DNA of 64,000 nucleotides from Pseudomonas entomophila L48 (GTDB taxonomy: Bacteria; Pseudomonadota; Gammaproteobacteria; Pseudomonadales; Pseudomonadaceae): contig NC_008027.1 in NCBI RefSeq assembly GCF_000026105.1, forward strand, positions 4,360,501 to 4,424,500, given 5' to 3'. The notes under the pieces are model-generated. The model had not been told where the DNA came from. It did not search any database and worked only from the letters and a program-made list of their open reading frames with translations. This document shows positions 46,860-56,292 of this stretch, in pieces. The first letter of the stretch is position 1. Each line of letters opens with the position of its first letter. Made by a program: the position numbers and the translations under genes.

Positions 46860-46881
46860 ATGCCCTGCTAGCCCGGCTCCC

Positions 46882-46904
46882 GTAGGAGCCGGCTTGCCGG
46901 CGAA
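46882..46904. repeat. Single REP element
   Basis: GTAGGAGCCGGCTTGCCGGC followed by GAA, in the convergent gap before kup. The core is the same as the pair at 1696-1755. Confidence 0.78.
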
Positions 46905-46910
46905 CCGATC

Positions 46911-48821
46911 TCAAATTTCGACCTGGGTCCCCAATTCGATCACCCGGTTCAACGGCAGGTTGAAGAACCTCAGGTTACCGTTGGCATTCTTCAGCAGGAA
47001 CGCGAACAGATTCCCCCGCCACCGCGACATCCCTTCAAGACGCGATGCGATCACCGTCTCGCGGCTGAGGAAGTAGGTGGTGCGCATCGGGCTGAAGTCC
47101 AGATCGTCCAGGTGGCACAGCTTCAGCGCCGCCGGCACGTCCGGCTCGTCCATGAAGCCAAAGTGCAACAGCACTCGGAAGAACCCATCACCATAGGCTT
47201 CGACCTCGAACCGCTCATGCTCTGGCACCCGCGGCCGATCCTCGCTGACCACCGTCAGCAGCACCACCTGGCTGTGCAGCACCTGGTTATGCAGCATGTT
47301 GTGCAGCAGCGCGTGAGGCACCGCATCGGCCCGAGCAGTGAGGAACACGGCCGTCCCCTCGACCCGGTGCGGCGGCTGCACCCGGATGCTGCTGATAAAG
47401 ACCGGCAGCGGCAAAGCCCCTTCGTCGATACGGTCGACGAGAATCTGCTTGCCCCGCTTCCAGGTACTCATCAGCACGAACAGCACGATCCCCGCCAAGA
47501 CAGGGAAGGCACCGCCCTGGACGATCTTCGGCACGTTGGCGGCGAAGAACAGCCCGTCGACCAGCAGGAAGCCCACCAGCAGCGGCACCGCCAGCACCGG
47601 TGGCCACTTCCACAGCAGCAGCATGACCGCCGACACCAGGATCGTGGTCATCAGCATGGTCCCGGTCACCGCCACGCCATAGGCGGCGGCCAGGGCGCCG
47701 GAGGACTCGAAACCGATCACCAGCAGCACCACGCCGACCATCAGCGTCCAGTTCACCGCGCCGATGTAGATCTGCCCCTGCTCGTCGCTGGAGGTGTGCT
47801 GGATTTGCATGCGTGGCACATAACCCAGCTGGATGGCTTGACGGGTCAGGGAGAAGGCTCCGGAAATCACGGCTTGCGAGGCGATTACCGTGGCCATGGT
47901 GGCTAGGCCGACCAGCGGCAGCAAGGCCCAGCCCGGCGCCAGCAGGTAGAACGGGTTGCGCGCGGCCTCCGGGTTCTGCAGCAGGATCGCGCCCTGACCA
48001 AAGTAGTTGAGCACCAGGGCCGGCAGCACCAGGGCAAACCAGGCGCGGGCGATTGGCTTGCGACCGAAATGCCCCATGTCGGCGTACAGCGCCTCGGCAC
48101 CGGTCAGCGCCAGCACCACCGCGCCAAGAATGGCCACGCCCATGCCAGGGTGGACAATGAAGAAATTCAGCGCCCAGCCTGGGTTGAAGGCCTTGAGCAC
48201 TTCCGGGCTCTGCGAGATGCCATGCACGCCCAGCGCCCCCAGCACCACGAACCAGGTGACCATGATCGGGCCGAACAGCTTGCCGATCTTCTCGGTGCCA
48301 TGTTTTTGCACCAGGAACAACGCCACCAGCACCACCAGCGAGATCGGCACCACCCAATGGTCGATACCCTCGAAGGCCAGGCCCATGCCCTCCACCGCCG
48401 ACAGCACCGACACCGCCGGCGTGATCATGCTGTCGCCATAGAACAACGAAGCGCCGACCAGGCCGCAGCCGACCATCAGCGCCCGCAGCTTCGGATACTC
48501 CGCCGTGGCCCGCCGCGCCAGCGCGGTGAGGGCCATGGTGCCGCCCTCACCCTGGTTGTCGGCACGCAGGATGAACATCACGTACTTGAACGACACCACC
48601 CACAGCAGCGACCACAGGATCAACGACAGGATCCCCAGCACCCCGTCGTGGTTGACCTGCACGCCATAGCCACCGGTAAAGACCTCTTTGAGGGTGTACA
48701 GCGGGCTGGTGCCGATATCGCCATAGACCACCCCGACTGCCGCCACGAGCAGGCCCATCGACCGCGCCGCCCCCTGCTTGCCTTCGTGCCCGCCCTCGGC
48801 GTGACTGCTTGCCTGAACCAT
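46911..48821 (-). CDS. kup: Low-affinity potassium transport protein Kup
   Basis: A 636-aa K+/H+ symporter with about 12 helices at residues 22-455. The first helix contains the family mark [20 protein letters not shown] (acidic D in GDIGTSP). [18 protein letters not shown] and the cytoplasmic C-terminal half ([21 protein letters not shown] to the end) are also typical. The ATG at 48821 with a GGGAG site opens a hydrophilic N-terminal tail ahead of helix 1. Upstream in-frame codons have no signs of coding. Confidence 0.95.
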   Translation of the reverse strand: MVQASSHAEGGHEGKQGAARSMGLLVAAVGVVYGDIGTSPLYTLKEVFTGGYGVQVNHDGVLGILSLILWSLLWVVSFKYVMFILRADNQGEGGTMALTALARRATAEYPKLRALMVGCGLVGASLFYGDSMITPAVSVLSAVEGMGLAFEGIDHWVVPISLVVLVALFLVQKHGTEKIGKLFGPIMVTWFVVLGALGVHGISQSPEVLKAFNPGWALNFFIVHPGMGVAILGAVVLALTGAEALYADMGHFGRKPIARAWFALVLPALVLNYFGQGAILLQNPEAARNPFYLLAPGWALLPLVGLATMATVIASQAVISGAFSLTRQAIQLGYVPRMQIQHTSSDEQGQIYIGAVNWTLMVGVVLLVIGFESSGALAAAYGVAVTGTMLMTTILVSAVMLLLWKWPPVLAVPLLVGFLLVDGLFFAANVPKIVQGGAFPVLAGIVLFVLMSTWKRGKQILVDRIDEGALPLPVFISSIRVQPPHRVEGTAVFLTARADAVPHALLHNMLHNQVLHSQVVLLTVVSEDRPRVPEHERFEVEAYGDGFFRVLLHFGFMDEPDVPAALKLCHLDDLDFSPMRTTYFLSRETVIASRLEGMSRWRGNLFAFLLKNANGNLRFFNLPLNRVIELGTQVEI

Positions 48822-49057
48822 CGACCACTCCCGAGAAGGCCCTAACCGACCAATAGAATCCTCACCCACGCCAGGGCATGCCAGACACCCGGACGCAACG
48901 GCGCGAAGCATAGCGCAGCGTTCGTCGCTTTTCTGCTGGTAAAGCGACCTTGTGCTCGCTAGAATTGCGCACTTTTTGATCAGAGGCGCCCAAAGCGCCC
49001 TCCAGAATCGCCCCCCGTTACCGGCCGGGCGACCTGTATTCAATACCGAGGTTAGCC

Positions 49058-50389
49058 ATGTCCACCACTCCCGCCACCCCGAAGGTCGGCTTCGTTTCCC
49101 TGGGTTGCCCCAAGGCCCTGGTCGATTCCGAACGCATCCTGACCCAGCTGCGCATGGAGGGCTACGAAGTCGTGCCCACCTACGAAGACGCCGACGTGGT
49201 GGTGGTCAACACCTGCGGCTTCATCGACAGCGCAAAGGCCGAGTCGCTGGAAGTGATTGGCGAGGCGATCAAGGAGAACGGCAAGGTCATCGTCACCGGC
49301 TGCATGGGTGTCGAGGAAGGCAGCATCCGTGACGTGCACCCGAGCGTGCTGTCGGTCACAGGCCCGCAGCAATACGAGCAGGTGGTCAACGCCGTGCACG
49401 AGGTGGTTCCCCCACGCCAGGACCACAACCCGCTGATCGACCTGGTGCCGCCCCAGGGCGTCAAGCTGACCCCACGCCACTACGCCTACCTGAAGATTTC
49501 CGAAGGCTGCAACCACAGCTGCAGCTTCTGCATCATCCCGTCGATGCGCGGCAAGCTGGTCAGCCGCCCGGTCGGTGAAGTGCTGAGCGAGGCCGAGCGC
49601 CTGGTCAAGGCCGGCGTCAAGGAGATCCTGGTGATCTCCCAGGACACCAGCGCCTACGGCGTCGACGTCAAGTACAAGACCGACTTCTGGAACGGCCGCC
49701 CGGTCAAGACCCGCATGCTCGAGCTGTGCGAGGCCCTGAGCAGCCTGGGTGCCTGGGTGCGCCTGCACTATGTCTACCCGTACCCGAACGTCGACGACGT
49801 GATCCCGTTGATGGCCGCCGGCAAGATCCTGCCGTACCTGGACATCCCGTTCCAGCACGCCAGCCCCAAGGTGCTCAAGTCGATGAAGCGCCCGGCCTTC
49901 GAAGACCGCACCCTGGCGCGCATCAAGAACTGGCGCGAACAGTGCCCGGAGCTGGTGATTCGTTCCACCTTCATCGTCGGTTTCCCCGGCGAAACCGAGG
50001 AAGACTTCCAGTATCTGCTCGACTGGCTGACCGAAGCCCAGCTCGACCGCGTCGGCTGCTTCCAGTATTCGCCTGTCGAAGGCGCCCCGGCCAATGATCT
50101 GGGCCTGGATGAAGTGCCGGATGACGTCAAGCAAGAGCGTTGGGACCGCTTCATGGCCCACCAGCAGGCGATCAGCGCCGCGCGCCTGCAGCAGCGCATC
50201 GGCAAGGAGATCGAAGTACTGATCGACGAAGTCGAGGAGCAGGGCTCGGTCGGCCGCAGCTTCTTCGACGCGCCGGAGATCGACGGCAGCGTGTTCATCG
50301 ATGGCGACCATGGCTTCAAGCCGGGCGACAAGGTCCGTTGCCGCATCGTCGATGCCGATGAATATGACATGTGGGCCGAGCCCATCTGA
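49058..50389 (+). CDS. rimO: Ribosomal protein S12 methylthiotransferase
   Basis: A 443-aa radical SAM enzyme that puts a methylthio group on Asp of ribosomal protein S12. The N-terminal MTTase domain has cysteines in [21 protein letters not shown] and GCMGVEEG for the auxiliary cluster. The radical SAM motif is [11 protein letters not shown], and a TRAM domain (about 375-443, [16 protein letters not shown]) binds substrate. GAGG precedes the start. Confidence 0.97.
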   Translation: MSTTPATPKVGFVSLGCPKALVDSERILTQLRMEGYEVVPTYEDADVVVVNTCGFIDSAKAESLEVIGEAIKENGKVIVTGCMGVEEGSIRDVHPSVLSVTGPQQYEQVVNAVHEVVPPRQDHNPLIDLVPPQGVKLTPRHYAYLKISEGCNHSCSFCIIPSMRGKLVSRPVGEVLSEAERLVKAGVKEILVISQDTSAYGVDVKYKTDFWNGRPVKTRMLELCEALSSLGAWVRLHYVYPYPNVDDVIPLMAAGKILPYLDIPFQHASPKVLKSMKRPAFEDRTLARIKNWREQCPELVIRSTFIVGFPGETEEDFQYLLDWLTEAQLDRVGCFQYSPVEGAPANDLGLDEVPDDVKQERWDRFMAHQQAISAARLQQRIGKEIEVLIDEVEEQGSVGRSFFDAPEIDGSVFIDGDHGFKPGDKVRCRIVDADEYDMWAEPI

Positions 50390-50406
50390 ACGATGCCCAG
50401 CTGAAG

Positions 50407-50436
50407 ATACCCCGCCCACTGGCGGGGTATTTTTTT
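50407..50436 (+). terminator. rimO terminator
   Basis: ATACCCCGCC/GGCGGGGTAT stem, CACT loop, then seven Ts. It lies 17 bases after the rimO stop. Confidence 0.93.
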
Positions 50437-50474
50437 GCATCTATGTTTTCCTCAATGGCCCTGAGGATCATCGG

Positions 50475-50933
50475 ATGTCGCCCACCGTCACGCTGCAGAC
50501 GCCCCACCTGAGCGACTACCCCGAGCTGGTCCGGGTCTGGGAGGCGTCGGTCCGCGCCACTCACGCCTTCCTGCCGGATGGCTACATCGTGCTGTTGCGC
50601 GAGCACGTGCTGTGCAAATACCTCGATGCCGTGATGCTGGTCTGCTGCAAGGACAGCAAGCGGCGCATCCTCGGTTTTGCCGGCGTGGCCAACGGCCGCG
50701 TCGACATGCTGTTCGTCGCACCCGAGTACCGTGGCCAGGGTATCGGCCGGCGCCTGCTGCGGCATGCGGTAAACGAACTCAACGCCGAGCGGCTGGACGT
50801 CAACGAACAAAACCCACAAGCCTTGGGCTTCTACCTGCACGAAGGCTTCGAGGTGTATGGCCGCTCGGAAACAGATGGCCTTGGACAGCCTTACCCCCTA
50901 CTGCATATGAGGCTTGTTCGTACAACACCCTAG
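50475..50933 (+). CDS. GNAT-family N-acetyltransferase
   Basis: A 152-aa protein. The acetyl-CoA pyrophosphate loop is VDMLFVAPEYRGQGIGRRLL at about residues 76-95, and VNEQNPQALGFYLHEGFEVYGRS is the classical C-terminal GNAT segment. The layout is close to E. coli YjaB. Substrate unknown. Start ATG at 50475. A terminator separates it from rimO, so it has its own promoter. Confidence 0.88.
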   Translation: MSPTVTLQTPHLSDYPELVRVWEASVRATHAFLPDGYIVLLREHVLCKYLDAVMLVCCKDSKRRILGFAGVANGRVDMLFVAPEYRGQGIGRRLLRHAVNELNAERLDVNEQNPQALGFYLHEGFEVYGRSETDGLGQPYPLLHMRLVRTTP

Positions 50934-51054
50934 GACCTCCACTAACGAAACCGTCTTCCCTCTCCTAAAAGACGGAAATGACATCGATTTGCAGCCGCAG
51001 ACCTGCGCGGACAGGTACAATGGAAGCTTTCCCTGCCTCGTGAAACCCGTGTCC

Positions 51055-51765
51055 ATGTCCGAACCCATTCGCCTTTCCAAACGCCTCATCGAACAGCTTG
51101 GCTGCTCCCGCCGAGAGGCCGAACTGTACATAGAAGGCGGTTGGGTCACGGTCGATGGCGTGGTGGTCGAGCAACCGCAGTTCAAAGTCGCCGACCAGCG
51201 CGTCGAACTGTTGCCCGGCGCCCGCGCCGAAACCCTGGAGCCGGTGACGCTGCTGCTCAACCAGCAGGCGGGCCAGGACACGGCAGCCGCCCAGGCCAGC
51301 ATGAGCATGGCCAGCCTCAGTGAAGCGCACCGCGAAGGCGTGCGCCCGCTGCACGGGCATTTTGCCCGCCAGGCTTGTATTGCCCCGCTGCTACCCGGCG
51401 CCACCGGCCTGCAGCTGTTCACCCAGGACTGGCGGGTAACCCGCAAGCTCGACGCAGACCTGCGCCGCATGGAGCAGGAATACATCGTCCAGGTGAGCGG
51501 CGAAGCCAAGCCCGGCGCGCTGGAGCGCCTTGCCCGCGGTGTGGAGCGCAAGGGCGTGGAACTGCCACGGGCCAAGGCCAGCTGGCAGAACGAACAGCAC
51601 CTGCGCATGGTCCTGAAGAACCCGCAGCCGGGGCTGATCGAGCAACTGTGCGAGACCGCCGGCCTGAAGGTTCTGGCCATGCGCCGTATCCGCCTGGGCG
51701 GCGTGTCGATGGGCAAGCTGCCGTCGGGGCAGTGGCGCTACCTGGCCGCCACCGAACGTTTCTAG
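51055..51765 (+). CDS. RsuA/RluF-family pseudouridine synthase relative with atypical active site
   Basis: A 236-aa protein. The S4 RNA-binding domain at residues 5-60 is LSKRLIEQLGCSRREAELYIEGGWVTVDG. The catalytic-domain remnants are LLPGATGLQLFTQDWRV at about 118-134 and EQEYIVQVSG near 141. In active RsuA-type enzymes the first segment reads GRLDxxTxGLLL with the catalytic Asp; here the corresponding positions read APLLPGATGL, so that Asp is missing. It may bind RNA without making pseudouridine, or use a different acid. Homologues with this form are, as far as I recall, common in Pseudomonas. Confidence 0.82.
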   Translation: MSEPIRLSKRLIEQLGCSRREAELYIEGGWVTVDGVVVEQPQFKVADQRVELLPGARAETLEPVTLLLNQQAGQDTAAAQASMSMASLSEAHREGVRPLHGHFARQACIAPLLPGATGLQLFTQDWRVTRKLDADLRRMEQEYIVQVSGEAKPGALERLARGVERKGVELPRAKASWQNEQHLRMVLKNPQPGLIEQLCETAGLKVLAMRRIRLGGVSMGKLPSGQWRYLAATERF

Positions 51766-51815
51766 CCTCACCGCCGTGCCCCTGAGGGCGCGGCACCTGA
51801 ACAGGATTCGCTGCA

Positions 51816-52277
51816 ATGAACCACAACGATGTACTGCGCAGCCTGCGCTACATGCTCAAGGCCAACGACCAGAAGATGGCCGAGATCATCAAGCTCTCCG
51901 GCCTGGAGGTCACCGCCGAGGCCATCGCCGGCTACGTGAAGAAAGAAGAAGAACCTGGTTTCGTGCGCTGCCCGGAAAACGTCATGGCACATTTTCTCGA
52001 CGGCCTGGTGATTCACCGTCGCGGGCGTGACGATAGCCGTCCACCGCAGCCCGTCGAAGTGCCGGTCACCAACAACACCGTGCTGAAGAAACTGCGAGTG
52101 GCTTTTGAATTGAAGGAAGACGACCTGCACGCGGTGCTCAAGTCGGTGAACTTCCCGGTCTCGAAACCCGAACTCAGCGCCCTGTTCCGCAAGGTCGGCC
52201 ATGACAACTACCGCCCTTGCGGCGACCAGTTGCTGCGCAACTTCCTCAAGGGCCTGACACTTCGCGTGCGCGGCTGA
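51816..52277 (+). CDS. DUF1456 (YehS) family protein
   Basis: A 153-aa protein with two copies of the DUF1456 helical unit, beginning NDVLRSLRYMLKANDQKMAEIIKLSG and NNTVLKKLRVAFELKEDDLHAVLKSVN, each ending in a FL(D/K)GL segment. Function unknown; the family is often near translation or stress genes. CAGGAT precedes the start. The stop is 6 bases before trmO, so the two are cotranscribed. Confidence 0.88.
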   Translation: MNHNDVLRSLRYMLKANDQKMAEIIKLSGLEVTAEAIAGYVKKEEEPGFVRCPENVMAHFLDGLVIHRRGRDDSRPPQPVEVPVTNNTVLKKLRVAFELKEDDLHAVLKSVNFPVSKPELSALFRKVGHDNYRPCGDQLLRNFLKGLTLRVRG

Positions 52278-52283
52278 CCGGCG

Positions 52284-52979
52284 ATGCAGCATACGGTCTC
52301 GCCAGTCGGCATCGTCCACTCCTGCTTCAAGGAGAAGTTCGCCATCCCGCGCCAGCCGCAGCTGGCACCCGCTGCTCGTGGCGTGCTGGAACTGTTGCCC
52401 CCGTTCGACAATGGCGATGCGGTGGCGGGCCTGGAGCAGGTCAGCCATGTCTGGTTGTTGTTCCTGTTCCATGAGGCGCTGGAGGACAAGCCACGGCTGA
52501 AAGTGCGGCCACCCCGCCTGGGGGGCAACAAGAGCATGGGGGTATTCGCCACCCGGGCCACCCACCGCCCCAATGGCATCGGGCAGTCGGTGGTGCGCCT
52601 GGAAGGTATCGAGCCCGGGCGCTTGCTGTTGTCGGGCATCGACCTGCTGGATGGCACGCCGGTGCTGGATATCAAGCCCTATGTGCCCTATGCGGACAGC
52701 ATTGCCGGCGCGAGCAACCTGATGGCCAGCGATGCACCAGAGGCGATCATCGTCGAATGGAGCGAAAACGCCCTGCCCCAGGCCCATGATCAGGCACAGC
52801 GCCTGCATGAACCACTGGTGGAACTGATCGAGCAGTGCCTGGCACAGGATCCTCGACCAGCCTATCAAGTGCCACCAGCGGAACGGGTTTATGGGGTGAA
52901 GTTCTGGGATGTGCAGGTCAGGTGGCATTACCCACAACCGGATCGAATCCGGGTGTTGGAGGTGGTCCGGGAGGGCTGA
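52284..52979 (+). CDS. trmO: tRNA (N6-threonylcarbamoyladenosine37-N6)-methyltransferase TrmO
   Basis: A 231-aa enzyme that methylates t6A37 in tRNA-Thr. The N-terminal barrel shows VSPVGIVHSCFKEKFAIPRQP, then FATRATHRPNGIGQSVVRL, the family signature with the SAM-binding Arg/Pro/Asn residues, and LDIKPYVPYAD. The C-terminal half (about 160-231) is the TrmO-specific extension. It follows the DUF1456 gene closely. Confidence 0.95.
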   Translation: MQHTVSPVGIVHSCFKEKFAIPRQPQLAPAARGVLELLPPFDNGDAVAGLEQVSHVWLLFLFHEALEDKPRLKVRPPRLGGNKSMGVFATRATHRPNGIGQSVVRLEGIEPGRLLLSGIDLLDGTPVLDIKPYVPYADSIAGASNLMASDAPEAIIVEWSENALPQAHDQAQRLHEPLVELIEQCLAQDPRPAYQVPPAERVYGVKFWDVQVRWHYPQPDRIRVLEVVREG

Positions 52980-53006
52980 AGCCCATCTGTTTGCAGGCCC
53001 GGCCCT

Positions 53007-53029
53007 TTCGCCAGCAAGCTGGCTCCTAC
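53007..53029. repeat. Single REP element
   Basis: TTCGCCAGCAAGCTGGCTCC followed by TAC, in the convergent gap between trmO and fpr. Same family as the element at 13769. Confidence 0.75.
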
Positions 53030-53065
53030 AGGGTACCTGTATGGCAATCGCGATCTCGCAGGCAT

Positions 53066-53095
53066 AAAAAAACGCAGGCCCAGGCCTGCGTTTTT
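53066..53095. terminator. Bidirectional terminator between trmO and fpr
   Basis: AACGCAGGCC(CA)GGCCTGCGTT stem flanked by A- and T-runs on both sides. Confidence 0.93.
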
Positions 53096-53114
53096 GCGTT
53101 TACCGGAGTCCGCC

Positions 53115-53894
53115 TTACTTCTCGACGAATGCACGCTCGATCAGGTAATCGCCTGGCTCACGCATGCGCGGGGAGATCTTCAGGCCGAAGCTGTCGAGCA
53201 CTTCGCTGGTCTCGTCGAGCATGCTCGGGCTGCCGCAGATCATGGCGCGGTCGTCCTGCGGATTGATCGGTGGCAGGCCGATGTCGCTGAACAGCTTGCC
53301 GCTGCGCATCAGGTCGGTCAGACGGCCCTGGTTCTCGAAGGGTTCGCGGGTCACGGTCGGGTAGTAGATCAGCTTGTCGCGCACGGACTCGCCGAAGAAC
53401 TCGTTCTGCGGCAGGTGCTCGGTGATGAACTCGCGGTAAGCGACCTCGTTCACGTAGCGCACGCCGTGGACCAGGATCACTTTCTCGAAGCGTTCGTAGG
53501 TTTCCGGATCCTGAATGACGCTCATGAACGGCGCCAGGCCAGTGCCAGTGCTCAGCAGGTAAAGGTGTTTGCCCGGGTTCAGGTCGTCGAGCACCAGGGT
53601 ACCGGTGGGTTTCTTGCTGATGATGATCTCGTCGCCTTCCTTCAGGTGCTGCAGCTGGGAGGTCAGCGGGCCGTCCGGCACCTTGATGCTGAAGAATTCC
53701 AGGTGCTCTTCCCAGTTTGGCGAGGCGATCGAATAGGCGCGCATGAGCGGACGGCCGCTGTCCTGCTGCAGGCCGATCATCACGAACTGACCGTTCTCGA
53801 AGCGCAGGCCCGGGTCGCGGGTGCACTTGAAGCTGAACAGGGTGTCGTTCCAGTGGTGCACACTGAGGACACGTTCGTGGTTCATGTTGCTCAT
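53115..53894 (-). CDS. fpr: Ferredoxin/flavodoxin-NADP+ reductase
   Basis: A 259-aa FAD enzyme moving electrons between NADPH and ferredoxin or flavodoxin, used in iron-sulfur and oxidative-stress metabolism. FAD motif LMRAYSIASPNW is near residues 54-65, the NADP part has LLSTGTGLAPFMSVI and ICGSPSMLDET, and the protein ends FVEK. The ATG at 53894 follows GGAG with 8 bases between. It is divergent from finR, whose product activates fpr in P. putida. Confidence 0.96.
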   Translation of the reverse strand: MSNMNHERVLSVHHWNDTLFSFKCTRDPGLRFENGQFVMIGLQQDSGRPLMRAYSIASPNWEEHLEFFSIKVPDGPLTSQLQHLKEGDEIIISKKPTGTLVLDDLNPGKHLYLLSTGTGLAPFMSVIQDPETYERFEKVILVHGVRYVNEVAYREFITEHLPQNEFFGESVRDKLIYYPTVTREPFENQGRLTDLMRSGKLFSDIGLPPINPQDDRAMICGSPSMLDETSEVLDSFGLKISPRMREPGDYLIERAFVEK

Positions 53895-53966
53895 CTAAGG
53901 GGCTCCTGAAGAAAGACGCGGCGCGCGCAAGACGCGCAGTTGCGCGATAGTTTAGGGGCAGCGACA

Positions 53967-53994
53967 ATATCTGTTAACTGAATTATCAAGATAT
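53967..53994. promoter_or_regulatory. Dyad in the fpr-finR gap, candidate FinR operator
   Basis: ATATCT at 53967-53972 and AGATAT at 53989-53994 form an inverted pair with a 16-base AT-rich centre that includes GTTAAC. The site lies between the two divergent starts and has the size of a LysR-type (T-N11-A like) operator. Assignment to FinR is by position only. Confidence 0.45.
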
Positions 53995-54014
53995 GTGTTA
54001 TCGGTTATATAGAT

Positions 54015-54941
54015 ATGCGATTCACACTCCGTCAACTCCAGGTCTTCGTCGCCGTCGCCCAGCACCAGAGCGTGTCCCGGGCCGCTGGCGTGCTGGCCTT
54101 GTCGCAATCGGCCGCCAGCACCTCTATCACCGAGCTGGAGCGGCAATCCAGCTGCCAACTGTTCGACCGCGCAGGCAAGCGCCTGAGCCTGAACGCCCTG
54201 GGCCACCAACTGCTGCCCCAGGCCGTCGCCCTGCTCGATCAGGCCAAGGAAATCGAGGACCTGCTCAACGGCAAATCGGGGTTTGGCTCGTTGGCGGTCG
54301 GCGCCACCCTGACCATCGGCAATTACCTGGCCACCCTGCTGATCGGCAGCTTCATGCAGGTGCACCCGGAAAGCCAAGTCAAGCTGCACGTGCAGAACAC
54401 CGCGCATATCGTGCATCAGGTTGCCCACTACGAAATTGACCTGGGTCTAATCGAAGGCGATTGCAACCATCCCGACCTCGAAGTGCAGCCTTGGGTGGAG
54501 GATGAACTGGTGGTGTTCTGCGCCCCACAGCATCCATTGGCCAAGGTCGGCCACGCCGGCATGGAGCAACTCGCCAATGAAGCGTGGATTCTTCGTGAAC
54601 AGGGATCAGGCACCCGGCTGACCTTCGACCAAGCCATGCGCCATCACCGCGCCAACCTGAACATCCGCCTGGAACTGGAGCACACCGAAGCGATCAAGCG
54701 CGCGGTCGAGTCAGGCCTGGGGATTGGTTGCATCTCGCGCCTGGCGCTGCGTGACGCCTTCCGACGCGGCAGCCTGGTGCCGGTGGAAACCCCGGCACTG
54801 GACCTGTTGCGGCAGTTCTACTTCATCTGGCACAAGCAGAAGTACCAGACCTCAGCCATGCGCGAATTTCTTGAGTTGTGCCGTAGCTTCACAGCAGGTG
54901 TACGGCGCAGTGACGAAATCGTCCTGCCACCGATCGCCTGA
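54015..54941 (+). CDS. finR: LysR-type regulator FinR
   Basis: A 308-aa LysR regulator. The winged helix-turn-helix is at 1-60 (FTLRQLQVFVAVAQHQSVSRAA, then LSQSAASTSITELE) and the periplasmic-binding-like effector domain at about 90-295 (GSLAVGATLTIGNYLATLLIG). P. putida FinR activates fpr under superoxide or iron stress. The same divergent pairing is seen here. No good ribosome site is visible before the ATG, so translation may start from a near-leaderless message. Confidence 0.93.
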   Translation: MRFTLRQLQVFVAVAQHQSVSRAAGVLALSQSAASTSITELERQSSCQLFDRAGKRLSLNALGHQLLPQAVALLDQAKEIEDLLNGKSGFGSLAVGATLTIGNYLATLLIGSFMQVHPESQVKLHVQNTAHIVHQVAHYEIDLGLIEGDCNHPDLEVQPWVEDELVVFCAPQHPLAKVGHAGMEQLANEAWILREQGSGTRLTFDQAMRHHRANLNIRLELEHTEAIKRAVESGLGIGCISRLALRDAFRRGSLVPVETPALDLLRQFYFIWHKQKYQTSAMREFLELCRSFTAGVRRSDEIVLPPIA

Positions 54942-54944
54942 GCA

Positions 54945-55310
54945 CTAGCCCAGCAGGATCACGCCCCAGACCACGGCCACCATGCTCATGGCCACCAGTT
55001 GCGCGGCGCTACCCATGTCCTTGGCGTTCTTCGACAAGGGGTGGCGCTCCAGGGAGATGCGGTCGATGGCCGCCTCGACGGCGGAGTTCAACAACTCCAC
55101 GATCAGCCCCAGCAAGCACACGGCAATGAGGATTGCCCGCTCCACACGGCTGACCGGCAGCCAGAAGGCCGTCGGGATCAACAGTACATTGAGCAGCACC
55201 AGTTGGCGGAAGGCGGCTTCGCCCTTGAAGGCGGTGCGCAGGCCATCCAGCGAGTAGCCGGCGGCGTTGAAGATGCGTTTGAGGCCGGTCTGGCCCTTGA
55301 ATGGCGACAT
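54945..55310 (-). CDS. dgkA: Diacylglycerol kinase DgkA
   Basis: A 121-aa inner-membrane enzyme with three helices (about 30-48, 56-75, 98-120). The signature is VELLNSAVEAAIDRIS, with the catalytic Glu in ELLNSA, and HPLSKNAKDMGSAAQ. It phosphorylates diacylglycerol made during osmoregulated glucan or LPS modification; EptA/CptA-type enzymes release diacylglycerol. It is convergent with finR (3-base gap). Confidence 0.96.
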   Translation of the reverse strand: MSPFKGQTGLKRIFNAAGYSLDGLRTAFKGEAAFRQLVLLNVLLIPTAFWLPVSRVERAILIAVCLLGLIVELLNSAVEAAIDRISLERHPLSKNAKDMGSAAQLVAMSMVAVVWGVILLG

Positions 55311-55360
55311 GGGTGCGTCACTTCACCGTTGAAAGGCCTGGAGGCTAGTTCAGTTCGAGT

Positions 55361-55398
55361 CAAAAAAGCGTGAACGTTCGGGCACTTAGCTGCCCGAA
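55361..55398 (-). terminator. Candidate terminator of erdR
   Basis: TTCGGGCA (55377-55384) with TGCCCGAA (55391-55398) enclose the erdR stop codon. On the minus strand a T-run follows after about 9 bases (from AAAAAA at 55362-55367). Confidence 0.4.
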
Positions 55399-56036
55399 AC
55401 CGATTCAAGTTGTTGCAGCAGCAAAGCCGCCTGAGTCCGTGTGCGTACACCGAGCTTGCGGAAGATCGCCGTCACGTGAGCCTTGATGGTCGCCTCCGAA
55501 ACATTCAGTTCATAGGCGATCTGCTTGTTCAACAGGCCCTCACAGACCATGGTCAGCACACGGAACTGCTGGGGCGTGAGGCTTGCCAGGCCTTCGCTGG
55601 CGGCCTTGGCTTCAGCCGATACATCGACCTTTTCGAATGCCTGCGGCGGCCACCAGACATCACCGTCGAGCACATTGCGCACCGCTTCCTGAATCTTGCC
55701 CAGCTCGCTGGACTTGGGGATGAAACCACTGGCGCCGAACTCGCGGGACTTCACCACGACCGCCGCCTCTTCCTGGGCCGAGACCATCACCACAGGGATC
55801 TGCGGGTACTGCCCGCGCAACAGGACCAGGCCAGAGAAACCATAGGCGCCGGGCATGTTCAGGTCCAGCAGGACCAGGTCCCAGTCGGCTTTCTCGGTCA
55901 GGCTGGTTTCCAGTTCGGCGATGCTCGCCACCTCGACCAGGCGCACGTCCGGGCCCAGGCCGAGGGTAACGGCCTGGCGCAGTGCGCTACGGAACAGCGG
56001 GTGGTCATCGGCAATCAGGATTTCGTATGTGGCCAT
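55386..56036 (-). CDS. erdR: LuxR/NarL-type response regulator, ErdR-like
   Basis: A 216-aa regulator. The receiver domain at 1-125 has acid pocket D11/D12 (LIADDHPL), phospho-acceptor Asp in LVLLDLNMPG (near residue 58) and conserved Lys in GFIPKSSE. The DNA-binding domain at about 150-210 is LTPQQFRVLTMVCEGLLNKQIAYELNVSEATIKAHV. In P. aeruginosa ErdR (PA3604, next to dgkA as here) controls ethanol, acetate and related carbon metabolism. No partner kinase gene is nearby. Confidence 0.88.
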   Translation of the reverse strand: MATYEILIADDHPLFRSALRQAVTLGLGPDVRLVEVASIAELETSLTEKADWDLVLLDLNMPGAYGFSGLVLLRGQYPQIPVVMVSAQEEAAVVVKSREFGASGFIPKSSELGKIQEAVRNVLDGDVWWPPQAFEKVDVSAEAKAASEGLASLTPQQFRVLTMVCEGLLNKQIAYELNVSEATIKAHVTAIFRKLGVRTRTQAALLLQQLESVSGS

Positions 56037-56292
56037 CGATCTAGGGATCCTGTTCTGTGCCAGGCGCGGGGGTACGGAATACGCCTGGCGGGCAACTCAA
56101 GGCACGAGCGGCAAGGCCGCTGGCCGGGATGGCACGGCGAAGTCCGGGGTAACGGCAGCTTCGTCATGCCTGAAGCGGCGCCAAGGATGCCGAGCACGCC
56201 CCGGGTGGTCAAGCCAATTGCCCGGTCGCCCCCGCCTACCCTGGCTGCCAGCCCGGACAGTATGTACCAATCCGTCGCGCCTGCCCCTTGGA

